Positions 1 to 7,654 of a DNA stretch of 64,000 bases are shown here, in pieces. Source of the DNA: Bradyrhizobium valentinum (lineage in GTDB: Bacteria; Pseudomonadota; Alphaproteobacteria; Rhizobiales; Xanthobacteraceae). The stretch covers positions 31,745 through 95,744 of the forward strand of contig NZ_LLXX01000050.1 of assembly GCF_001440405.1 (NCBI RefSeq), given 5' to 3'. Every line of letters starts with the position of its first letter. Position 1 is the stretch's first letter. The position numbers and the translations under genes are program-made. Under the pieces are notes generated by a model. That model saw only the letters and a program-made list of their open reading frames with translations. It did not search any database and was not told where the DNA came from.

Positions 1-192
1 CAACATGTCCTTCTCCTCTATTGATGCGTTCGTATGCCTTGTGCTCGGCGCTAGCGGAATATCACTACGCGAAAAGGCCGTTTCGTGGAGAATGGCGCGC
101 CCGAAGAGATTCGTCCGGTTCGGGTCGGGCACGAGGATAGTGATCGTAGCTCTGGGAACGGCCCTAGTCCTGTGGTGAAACCCTGTGTGGTC

Positions 193-478
193 TCACCGCT
201 CTTCATCAGGATGCACCCACTTGTACGGCGTGATCTCCCGCTGTTGTCAACTTGATCATGCGGACAGGCGGCTTGTAACGGCGCGTGCCGCATGACCGGC
301 ATCGGAACGACGGCTCTAGCTTCCAGATCGGCGTATCACGCGCCCTTCGGATCGCTTTCAACGGCAAGCTCGCTCGTGTCTTGCATCGACAACACTCGAT
401 CTCCAACCAGCCATAACCGCCACTCAAGCATTGGCCTATTGTTGGGGACGGCTGGGCCGGACCACCATAGCCTTCCAT
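193..478 (-). pseudogene. Small CxxC-type hypothetical protein, frameshifted near its 3' end
   Basis: The open frame runs from an ATG at 478 to a stop at 206. It contains two cysteine pairs (CCRC and CRSC) flanking the segment TPIWKLE, which suggests a small zinc-ribbon fold. I recognise this as a hypothetical protein frequent in Bradyrhizobium. In the known family the protein ends with a segment like REITPYKWVHPDEER. Exactly that sequence is present here, but in another frame, ending at a TGA at 193-195, so a one-base indel lies around 235-245. The gene is therefore probably dead or carries an altered tail. The function is unknown. Confidence 0.5.
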
Positions 479-830
479 GCGGACCGACCACGCGCTTCCG
501 CCTCAGCCCGATCCGCCGCACGGGCGGCCTTCCTAGCTTCTTGGCGGGCCGTTTGGGCGCGCATCTTTGCGCCCAGAATCCGGCCACCCCAGATGACTTC
601 GCGTGTCTTGGTGCTCATAGATGGCAATTACAGCGTCACCGAAGCACCTGAGCAATCCACGATACCTAGCTGCTTGCCGGGCCTCTGCCGCTTTACTTTG
701 GTCAAGCGCTTCGTTCCGCTCCTGCCAGCGGTAAAATGGGAAAGCGCACAACAATGGCTCGGTGTTGCCTTTTGGTAACCCATGCTCTGCTCACCAAGCG
801 ATAAGGTCGGTGCTTTTGGGAGGCAGGCAT

Positions 831-1070
831 ATGGATGTGTATTTAAGCACCAGACGTGATCTGCTCGTTGTGAAGAAGGGATGTCCGATCCCTTCCGTTG
901 TGACGCCGGGAAGCTGGCGCAAGAGTAAGAAACGGGTTGTCAAAGTCAGCGAGGAGATTAGGTCAGCGATTCAGGCGCACGGCTACTACACGCGCAAGCT
1001 GAGAGACGTACACCACACTAACGGCGGAACGAGTATCGCGGCGGCTTCGACAAATGTGCAATCTCTATAG
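831..1070 (+). CDS. Hypothetical protein, 79 aa
   Basis: The ATG at 831 follows a GGGAGGCAGGC stretch that can serve as ribosome binding site, although the spacing is short. The product is basic (KSKKRVVK) with no signal peptide or membrane segment, and I recognise no domain. Its last 17 bases overlap the start of the broken SRAP gene. The codon pattern is coding-like for about the first 65 residues, but the last part (GGTSIAAASTNVQSL) may be read-through into neighbouring remnant DNA. No function can be assigned. Confidence 0.4.
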   Translation: MDVYLSTRRDLLVVKKGCPIPSVVTPGSWRKSKKRVVKVSEEIRSAIQAHGYYTRKLRDVHHTNGGTSIAAASTNVQSL

Positions 1071-1236
1071 TATCACCACCAACCAAGAAGCCATCCGCGC
1101 TGTTCCGCGTGATGAACCGCTATGTCGGCAACCTCGCTCCGATGCCGGGCGTGTTTCCGGATTACCCGGCTCCGGTGGTGCGCAAACACAGACGCCGATG
1201 GTGATGCGCTGGGGCATGCCGCCACCGCCGCGCGGG
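1054..1236 (+). pseudogene. Remnant of SRAP (YedK/HMCES) DNA-crosslink peptidase gene
   Basis: The start MCNLYSIT is the signature N-terminus of SRAP proteins, where Cys2 forms the thiazolidine link to abasic sites in single-stranded DNA. After about 16 codons the homology jumps to another frame (FRVMNRYVGNLAPMPGVF and then DYPAPVVR). It then returns to the first frame (VMRWGMPPPPR) before the similarity ends near 1236. A normal protein is over 200 residues, so this is two frameshifts plus loss of about three quarters of the gene. I regard the identification as firm; the remnant cannot make an active enzyme. Confidence 0.75.
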
Positions 1237-1322
1237 CGTTGCACGAGTATGTCGAGCTTGTGACTGGCCGGGATGCGATCAAGATGCTGCGCGAACGAGG
1301 CAAGCTATAAAAGGGGAACACG

Positions 1323-1640
1323 ATGAAATATCAAATCTGGTATATGAAGCCATCGTTTATTCGCGGCATCGTTGGAAGCTCGCCTGATCCCAGTCACCTC
1401 TCGGCTACTCATGTTCACTTGAAGGATATCGAAGCAGATAATCAGGAAGATGCTTTGTCTCGCATGCGAGCGGAGAACTGGTCGCCGAATGGTGAAGCTC
1501 TCGATTTGCTTCAGAGCAAGGGACTACAGCACACAACCATGACAATCGGCGACGTACTCGTGGATGAAAGCGATGCTGTCTATCTCGTCACTGGCATTGG
1601 GTTCAGTTTGCTACCGAAGCATGAGGAGCCGCATCACTGA
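1323..1640 (+). CDS. Conserved hypothetical protein, 105 aa
   Basis: The ATG at 1323 is preceded by AAAAGGGGAACACG, a good Shine-Dalgarno at normal spacing. The protein (MKYQIWYMKP... GLQHTTMTIGDVLVD) resembles a family of small rhizobial hypothetical proteins found on plasmids and islands. It has no membrane segment and no recognisable catalytic motif. It appears intact, unlike its neighbours. The family suggests accessory DNA but no known function. Confidence 0.6.
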   Translation: MKYQIWYMKPSFIRGIVGSSPDPSHLSATHVHLKDIEADNQEDALSRMRAENWSPNGEALDLLQSKGLQHTTMTIGDVLVDESDAVYLVTGIGFSLLPKHEEPHH

Positions 1641-1746
1641 TTATTGCGGCAAACGCCGCGCGTAGGTGCGGCCGAAGTTTTCGCACACGCGCATCGGGGC
1701 TTGTTGGGTGCCGTGGGCACCGGGCGACCGTCCCAGCTAGGCGGCC

Positions 1747-1911
1747 TTACTCACCTTCGGATTTCGCGATGATCGCAAGGCTCTCAAATTGGGTCGCCAA
1801 CACTGTCCAGCTCCGTGAAATATTCCTTAGCACGGTAGATCGGCGGGCTGAATTACCTGCGAGGGCTTTGTATTTCGCAGCATAGGCTCTGCATTGTTCG
1901 ACTGAAGGCAT
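1747..1911 (-). CDS. Small hypothetical protein (MPSVEQCRAYA family), 54 aa
   Basis: The sequence MPSVEQCRAYAAKYKALAGN... RRSTVLRNISRSW matches my memory of a small helical protein family common in Bradyrhizobium. The frame is open upstream to 1989, but family proteins start at MPSVE, so I place the start at 1911. An ATG at 1923 (MSPEMPS) is the alternative. The 5' end is unusual: the start-codon segment has been duplicated in tandem (see the repeat at 1901-1957). Function unknown. Confidence 0.5.
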   Translation of the reverse strand: MPSVEQCRAYAAKYKALAGNSARRSTVLRNISRSWTVLATQFESLAIIAKSEGE

Positions 1912-1957
1912 TTCTGGCGACATTTCGAACTGAAGGCATTTCAACTGAAGGCATTTC
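1901..1957. repeat. Three copies of a 14-bp repeat over a start codon
   Basis: ACTGAAGGCATTTC occurs at 1901-1914, 1929-1942 and 1944-1957. On the minus strand each copy reads GAAATGCCTTCAGT, the start codon and first codons (M-P-S) of the gene at 1747-1911. The copies lie in different phases, so only the innermost one opens the conserved protein frame. Confidence 0.8.
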
Positions 1958-2088
1958 GATCGGACGGCACCCTTCCGCTGGGAGTCCATTGGCCACCTAA
2001 AGCGGAAACGTAGTCCTCCTTTTGCAGTTCCTATTTCTCCCGTCGGCCTTCATTCCCTCCAGAGATCAAAGGAAGACAAAGCGGCCGC

Positions 2089-2405
2089 ATGAAGTACGCC
2101 ACTGCCCGCCGCTACGCCGATCCGGAGAAAGTCGCGCGCCGGATCCTCGAGATCGCCAACGCCGTCGAGCCGATTCAAGGCCGCATCTACATCGAGAAGA
2201 TCAGCGAACCGTTTCTGTTCGGGACGGCGGCGGCCCGGCCGAATATGGTGCAGGCCTCAAACTCGCCATCGACCGCGGCTGGCTCACGCTGAAGGGCGTC
2301 GCGTGCAAATACCGGGCGCGGAACGGTGTTGCGACGGGTTGTGATTGGCGGATGGAAGTTACCGATGGTTTGCCAACGCGTATGTCTCCTTATAGTAGCA
2401 AATAG
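2089..2405 (+). pseudogene. Small conserved hypothetical gene, frameshifted
   Basis: The first 45 codons (MKYATARRYADPEKVARRIL...IYIEKISEPFLF) match a hypothetical family I know from Bradyrhizobium. The continuation expected for that family (PAEYGAGLKLAIDRGWLTL) is present in a different frame from about 2240 to 2300, so an indel lies near 2215-2240. The tail after GWLTL also diverges from the family and may be foreign. The function of the family is unknown, and this copy is probably inactive. Confidence 0.6.
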
Positions 2406-2468
2406 CAAATACGCGCGTTGATGGTCGAGGGCCCCAAACTTTTTTGGCACTTGAGCCAAATCGGCTTG

Positions 2469-3524
2469 TCAATCGACCACGTGATATCCGCCATCGATGT
2501 AAATGGTGTCGCCGGTGATGAGCCGGGCGACGTCGTGTGCCAAGAACGCCGTTGCTGCACCAACATCTTCTATGCTCACAAGGCTACGCGCCGGGGCCTT
2601 GGCCTTTGCTTTTTCGAGCAGCTTGTCGAACTCAGGAATGCCGGACGCGGCTCGGGTGGCGAGAGGCCCAGGAGATATGGCATGCACCCGAATGCCCTTC
2701 GGCCCAAGCTCGGCGGAGACATACCTGACGGCACTTTCCAAAGCGGCTTTGGCGACGCCCATGATATTGTAGTTCTTCACAACGGTTCGACTGCCGTAAT
2801 ACGTCATCGTAAAGAGGGTTCCGCCCTTCTTCATCAATGGCTCAGCTAACTGGGCCATTCGAAGGAACGTCCAGCATGAAACGTGCATGGTCGTAAGAAA
2901 TCCATCCAGCGGTACGTCAACCACGCGTCCGTGGAGTGCCTGCTGCGGCGCGAACGCAATGGAGTGCACGACGAAGTCCAGTTTGCCCCACTCCTTGGTG
3001 ATCCGCTCGAATACGGCTTCCATTTGTCCCGGTACGCGGGCATCGAGTGGCATCACAATGGGAGATTCAAGAGCGCGCGCCAGCGGATCGACGTGCTTTT
3101 TGGCCTTGTCGTTGAGATAGGTGACCGCCAGATCGGCGCCGAAAGCACGGAAGGCGGCGGCGCAACCCCACGCTATCGATTGCTCATTCGCGATGCCAAC
3201 GACAAGTCCCTTCTTGCCATCCAGCAGCTTCGCCTTGACGGTCGGAATCAGTCGGGCCTTGCCGTTCTTTGACATCTCGAGAGGTTCGCCACGGGCGTAT
3301 CGTTCGGCAGCCTGCTTTAAGGTAGTGAAGGCCTGGCGCCGATCCTTGGCTTCGGCGGTCCTTGCTACCTCTTGACCATTCACCTTCAACTGCCCCTCGC
3401 CCCATGGAGCGACGCTGATTTCAAACCTGTCCTTTCCGAGGACCGTAAAGAATTGCTGAACGGTGGCCCCTTTGCCTACGGGCATTTCCTTATTCGGCTC
3501 CCAATTGGCAGTCTGCAATGGCAT
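2469..3524 (-). CDS. FabI-like enoyl-ACP reductase with an N-terminal extension
   Basis: Residues from about 84 on are a complete FabI-type short-chain reductase: the nucleotide segment VGIANEQSIAWG, the catalytic region YYGSRTVVKNYNIMGVAKAALE (Tyr and Lys conserved) and SPGPLATRAASGIPEF. FabI reduces enoyl-ACP with NADH in fatty acid synthesis. Residues 1-83 are an extra, mildly charged segment absent from ordinary FabI (about 260-275 aa). The ATG at 3524 has AAAGGA eight bases upstream, whereas the internal Met84 has only a poor ribosome site, so the long form is favoured. The gene follows pflB, pflA and a focA remnant on the same strand, an odd home for a fatty-acid enzyme. It could be a second FabI used for NAD+ recycling; that is inference. 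Confidence 0.8.
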   Translation of the reverse strand: MPLQTANWEPNKEMPVGKGATVQQFFTVLGKDRFEISVAPWGEGQLKVNGQEVARTAEAKDRRQAFTTLKQAAERYARGEPLEMSKNGKARLIPTVKAKLLDGKKGLVVGIANEQSIAWGCAAAFRAFGADLAVTYLNDKAKKHVDPLARALESPIVMPLDARVPGQMEAVFERITKEWGKLDFVVHSIAFAPQQALHGRVVDVPLDGFLTTMHVSCWTFLRMAQLAEPLMKKGGTLFTMTYYGSRTVVKNYNIMGVAKAALESAVRYVSAELGPKGIRVHAISPGPLATRAASGIPEFDKLLEKAKAKAPARSLVSIEDVGAATAFLAHDVARLITGDTIYIDGGYHVVD

Positions 3525-3555
3525 GGCGATAATCCTTTGTTGTCAGATCGAGGAT

Positions 3556-3700
3556 TCACATTTTGCCGAGATGCGGTGCGCCGAACGTTGCCCGATAGAT
3601 CGCCCAGTAGACAGCGCCGACAAAACCAGTTCCACCCACGATGTTGCCCAGTGCTACGGGTACAAGATTGTGGATGATGCCGGAGATAGTGCGTTCTGTC
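3556..3700 (-). pseudogene. C-terminal remnant of a formate/nitrite transporter (FocA family)
   Basis: On the minus strand, translation from about 3700 to the TGA at 3556-3558 gives TISGIIHNLVPVALGNIVGG followed by TGFVGAVYWAIYR. This is the last transmembrane helix of FNT channels, including the NxxPVxLGNxxGG motif. Only about 45 of roughly 280 residues remain, there is no start codon, and an in-frame stop lies just upstream. The fragment sits directly after pflA, the usual partner of a formate channel, so a focA gene was probably deleted here. Confidence 0.75.
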
Positions 3701-3765
3701 CTCGTTCATGCTGGCGATCGTGGGGGGCGGCAGAACTCCCCCGGATCGATCGGATAATCGATTGG

Positions 3766-4593
3766 TCAGCGTGCCTGGCACCCCGCGGCCTGGAACTGCC
3801 CAATCACCCGCTTCACCAGATCGCGGCTGGGCGGCAGAGTATGAGCGAGCTTGTATTCGAGGCCCATCGCCTTCCACTTGAACGAACCCATCTGGTGGAA
3901 CGGCTGCACCTCCACCCATTCGACGTTCTTCATGGGAGCGACGAATCGAGCGATGCCGTCGACATTGGGGGGATCGGCGGTCTCTCCTGTCACGAGAGTG
4001 AATCGAACCCAGACCGGCTTGGACATCGCAGCCAAGCGCTCGGCAAAGCGAAGCGTCGGCGCGATGTCGCGACCGGTCACTCGCCGGTAAGTTTCAGGAT
4101 CCGAACTTTTTATATCGAGGAGGACGAGATCGATTGCGGACAGATATTCCTCGTCCGCGCGATCGCCCAGAAATCCGGACGTCTGAATAGCCGTGTGAAG
4201 ACCCATTTCCTTTGCGCCGGCGAATATCCGCCGGGTAAAGGCGAGCTGCACCATCGGCTCGCCACCCGAGATGGTCAGCCCTCCGCCAAGGTCACGGATG
4301 GAAGGCGCGAAGTCACCGAGGCGGCGAAGCACCTGATCGACGGAAACATAGGTACCATCCTTGAGGTGCCAGGTATCCGGGTTGTGGCAGTAGGTGCAGC
4401 GCAGGAGGCAGCCCGAGACGAAGAGAACCACGCGCAGGCCGGGTCCGTCGTAGCGCGACGACGTCTCATAGGAATGGCAGTACCCGAATGTTCCCTCCCG
4501 GTCCTTGATCTGGTCCTCATCGGGCGCGTCGGGCGAAATCCCGACCCGGAGGTCATGACGACTTCCGGGCTCCAGTGCTTGCACCGTTGGCAT
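3766..4593 (-). CDS. pflA: Pyruvate formate-lyase activating enzyme
   Basis: This is a radical SAM enzyme that installs the glycyl radical on PflB using S-adenosylmethionine and an electron. The [4Fe-4S] ligands CxxxCxxC are visible as CLLRCTYC (Cys62, 66, 69), followed by GGGLTISGGEP, the SAM-binding region. At 275 residues it is about 25-30 longer than E. coli PflA, with the extra length at the N-terminus before FGYCHSYETSSRYDGPGLR. It starts 13 bases after the pflB stop, so the two are cotranscribed. The sequence looks intact even though pflB is frameshifted. Confidence 0.9.
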   Translation of the reverse strand: MPTVQALEPGSRHDLRVGISPDAPDEDQIKDREGTFGYCHSYETSSRYDGPGLRVVLFVSGCLLRCTYCHNPDTWHLKDGTYVSVDQVLRRLGDFAPSIRDLGGGLTISGGEPMVQLAFTRRIFAGAKEMGLHTAIQTSGFLGDRADEEYLSAIDLVLLDIKSSDPETYRRVTGRDIAPTLRFAERLAAMSKPVWVRFTLVTGETADPPNVDGIARFVAPMKNVEWVEVQPFHQMGSFKWKAMGLEYKLAHTLPPSRDLVKRVIGQFQAAGCQAR

Positions 4594-4606
4594 GGTGCAC
4601 CCTCGA

Positions 4607-6876
4607 TTAAATTTGGCCGTGGAAAGTACGGCTGATCACGTCGCGCTGCTGCTCCGGCGTCAACCGGACGAAGTTCACGGCGTAGCCTGAAACGCGGATC
4701 GTTAGTTGCGGATATTTGTCCGGGTTCTTCATCGCGTCCTCAAGGGTCTCCTTGTCGATCACGTTGAGGTTCATGTGGAACTCGCCTCGATCGAAAAAGA
4801 CGTCGAAGGCTTTGACGGCCTCATCCACGAGCTGGCTTTCCGACAGATGAGCTTTCTGCGGCGCAATGGAGACGGTGTAGCTAATGCCGTCCTGCGCGTC
4901 CCTGTAGGGAAGTTTCGCCACCGACAGGCAGGAGGCGAGCCAACCATGGCTATCGCGTCCGTGCATGGGGTTGGCACCAGGTCCAAACGGCTCACCCTTC
5001 CGCCGTCCGTCAGGCGTATTGCCGGTGGCTTTACCGTAGACCACATTGGAAGTGATCGTCAGCACGCTTTGGGTATGCGTCGCATTCCGATAGGTCGGAT
5101 GCTTGCGGATCTTCTCCATGAAGCTTGTAACAATGCTGGAGGCGATCTGATCGACCCGGTCGTCGTTGTTGCCGAACTGCGGCGTCGCCGTGTTGCCGAC
5201 GTTTTGATAGTCCACGACCAATTCGTTCTGATCGCGCATGACGCGGATCTTGCCGTATTTGATCGCGCTTAAGCTGTCGGCCACCACCGAAAGGCCCGCG
5301 ATTCCGAAGGCCATCGTTCTCAGAATGTCGCGATCGTGAAGCGCCATCTCCAGACGCTCGTAGAAGTACTTGTCGTGCATGTAGTGGATGCAGTTCATGG
5401 CATGGACGTAGGTCTTTGCGAGCCATTCCATGGTGGTGCCGAACTTGGCCATGACGTCGTCATAACCGAGGAAGCCGCCGGTGACCGGCATGGTCTGCGG
5501 GGCAATCTGTTCGCCTGATATCTCGTCGCGGCCGCCATTGATTGCGTAGAGCAGAGCCTTGGCCAAGTTGACGCGGGCACCGAAGAACTGCATCTGCTTG
5601 CCTAACCGCATTGCCGAGACGCAGCAGGCGATGCCGTAATCGTCGCCCCAGAACGGCCGCATCAGATCGTCGTTCTCGTACTGCAGCGAGGAGGTGTCGC
5701 GGCTAACCTTGACGCAGTAGCGCTTGAACGGAGCGGGCATCTTGTTCGACCAGAGAACCGTGATGTTCGGCTCGGGCGCCGGCCCCAGATTGTAGAGCGT
5801 GTGCATCATCCGGTAGCTGCTTTTCGTCACCAGAGCGCGCCCGTCGACATCCATGCCGCCGACGCATTCGGTCGCCCAGTAGGGGTCACCGCTGAACAGC
5901 GCATCGTAGTCCGGCGTGCGAAGGAAGCGGACAATGCGAAGCTTCTGCACCAGCTGGTCCCACAGTTCCTGTGCCCGTGCTTCGTCCAGCAACCCTGCCT
6001 TCAAATCGCGTTCGATGTAGATATCGAGGAAGCTCGAGATGCGGCCGATCGACATCGCCGCCCCGTTGGCCTCCTTGATGGCGCCGAGATAGGCGAAATA
6101 GGTCCACTGGAATGCCTCTTGGGCGTTCGTGGCGGGCTTGGAAATATCGCGTCATAAAGTTTCGCCATTGAGGCCAGGTCCTCGAGTGCGCGCATCTGTT
6201 CGGAAAGCTCCTCACGCATGCGGATGATCTCGTCGGTCGGCCACATGTCGTCGATCTGTGCCCATTCCGCGCGCTTTCCTTCGAGGAGGCGATCAACCCC
6301 GTATAAAGCCACGCGCCGATAGTCGCCGATGATGCGGCCGCGCCCATAGGCATCCGGGAGTCCGGTAATGATGCCGGACCTGCGGCAAGCCATGATCTCG
6401 GGCGTATAGGCGTCGAACACGCCATCATTGTGGGATTTGCGGTACTTCGTGAACGCCTCGTTGACCGCCGGATCCGGCTCGAAACCAGCGGCCTTCAGGC
6501 CCGCCTCGACCATCCGTAGCCCGCCGAAGGGGAAGATTGCCCGCTTGAACGGCTGCTCGGTTTGAAGTCCGACCACGACCTCATTGTCGCGATCGATATA
6601 GCCTGCCTTGTGGGCGAGCAGCGTTGAGGGAGATTTCGCATCGACTGCAAGGACCCCTTTCTTCCTTTCATCCGCGAAGTACGGCTGCAGTTTCGCCCAT
6701 ACGGCCATTGTGCGTTGCGATGGGCCAGCCAGAAAGTCCTCGTTGCCGGGATAGGACGTCACGTTCCGGACGATGAAATCGCGAACATTGATAGAGGTCT
6801 GCCAGTCTCCTGGGCGAAACCCCTTCGAGCAATCGCTTGACCTTACATCCTGCCTAAGAGCCGCGCTTGATTTCAT
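4607..6876 (-). pseudogene. pflB: Pyruvate formate-lyase, split by a frameshift
   Basis: PflB converts pyruvate and CoA to acetyl-CoA and formate by a glycyl radical. The gene begins at an ATG at 6876 with GGAGGCGCACC in front. The frame holds as far as MAKLYD, then runs out of frame to 6001. The proper continuation ([20 protein letters not shown] and then [16 protein letters not shown]) lies in the frame that runs to 4607. The break is at about 6148-6156, and the total length (2270 nt) fits one missing base in a 757-codon gene. The downstream part, which could start at ATG 6055, holds the catalytic Cys pair ([11 protein letters not shown]) and the radical Gly ([11 protein letters not shown]). 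Either the gene is inactive here or one base is wrong in the sequence. Confidence 0.9.
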
Positions 6877-6984
6877 GGTGCGCCTCCGAGCCGTCGTATC
6901 GGGATGTCGCGCCGACTTCCACGATTTCTCCAGAACTGCGGCGAGTGAGCATCCGCCACCATTGTGCTGCCAGATTCACGACCT

Positions 6985-6998
6985 TTGATTCATGTCAA
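6985..6998. promoter_or_regulatory. FNR/FixK-like box upstream of pflB
   Basis: TTGATTCATGTCAA differs from the consensus TTGAT-N4-ATCAA at one position. Its centre is about 115 bases before the pflB start, so a class II promoter would start transcription near 6950. This fits induction at low oxygen. Confidence 0.65.
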
Positions 6999-7132
6999 CG
7001 AAGCCGAAAACGCCGGCCACCACGTATGCCATTAATCTCCAGGGGTCAGTTCAGCGAATGGCTCTCCTATCTCTCTCTCCGGCCTCCGAAGCTGGGGCAT
7101 CAAAGGTCCGATGCGCCGGCTATCAGGCCAAG

Positions 7133-7543
7133 TTACCTCGTTCGAACCTTGGTCACTCCGGGCTTGCGTCGCCGGTAACGACGCACATGGTTGGACTCCT
7201 GCTCGCGCACATTTTCTCGAGCGGGTCCGTCGTATCCCAAGGTCTTTTCAATGCGTCTCAAGTCTTGACCCAGCCGGGTTAAGACAAGTTTGCGGTCTTT
7301 GCCGCCAGGCATTTCGGAGCCAAACAGCCCGAAGATGAGTGGGTAGGCCGCCTCGCGAACTCTCCTGATCGCCGCGTCGGCAGCCTCAGTTTCCAGGCGA
7401 CCCAAGCCCCCACGATCCACAAACGCCTTTGGGTCCTCGCCTATGGCTGCACAACCAAGCTCGGCAATTCGGTCGCTGGCCAAGCTCAAAACGATTGAAA
7501 AAGCCGATGAGAAGGAGGCCCAGCGAGGAGCGTCGTCGCTCAT
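7133..7543 (-). CDS. Hypothetical protein, 136 aa
   Basis: I place the start at 7543 (MSDDAPRWASFSSAF), because GGGAGATTACAT directly precedes that ATG; the open frame continues to 7639. The protein is mostly helical, with a very basic C-terminus (RRYRRRKPGVTKVRTR) and no membrane segment. No domain is recognised. It lies between the RpiB-Tal-Pgi gene (ending 112 bases before) and pflB on the same strand, so it may close the tkt operon. The basic tail would allow nucleic-acid contact, but this is speculation. Confidence 0.5.
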   Translation of the reverse strand: MSDDAPRWASFSSAFSIVLSLASDRIAELGCAAIGEDPKAFVDRGGLGRLETEAADAAIRRVREAAYPLIFGLFGSEMPGGKDRKLVLTRLGQDLRRIEKTLGYDGPARENVREQESNHVRRYRRRKPGVTKVRTR

Positions 7544-7654
7544 ATGTAATCTCCCAGATGCGGAACCATATCTGCGCGTCATACTCCGCATGTGTCCGCG
7601 CGGGCTTAAATAGAATAGACGCGCACTATCAATATGCACGTCATCTTAGACGTA

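Noticed and set aside
436..754. Minus-strand frames at the left edge (WQERNEALDQSKAAEARQAARYRG and TARQEARKAARAADRAEAEA)
   Set aside because: They could be parts of one frameshifted gene, but I recognise no family and cannot place a start.
1122..1310. Frame ending RALHEYVELVTGRDAIKMLRERGKL
   Set aside because: Only the last 25 residues look protein-like; the start falls inside the SRAP remnant, so I do not call a gene.
3463..4635. 390-codon plus-strand open frame across pflA
   Set aside because: It lies opposite pflA and the focA remnant, has no family resemblance, and arises from high GC at third positions.
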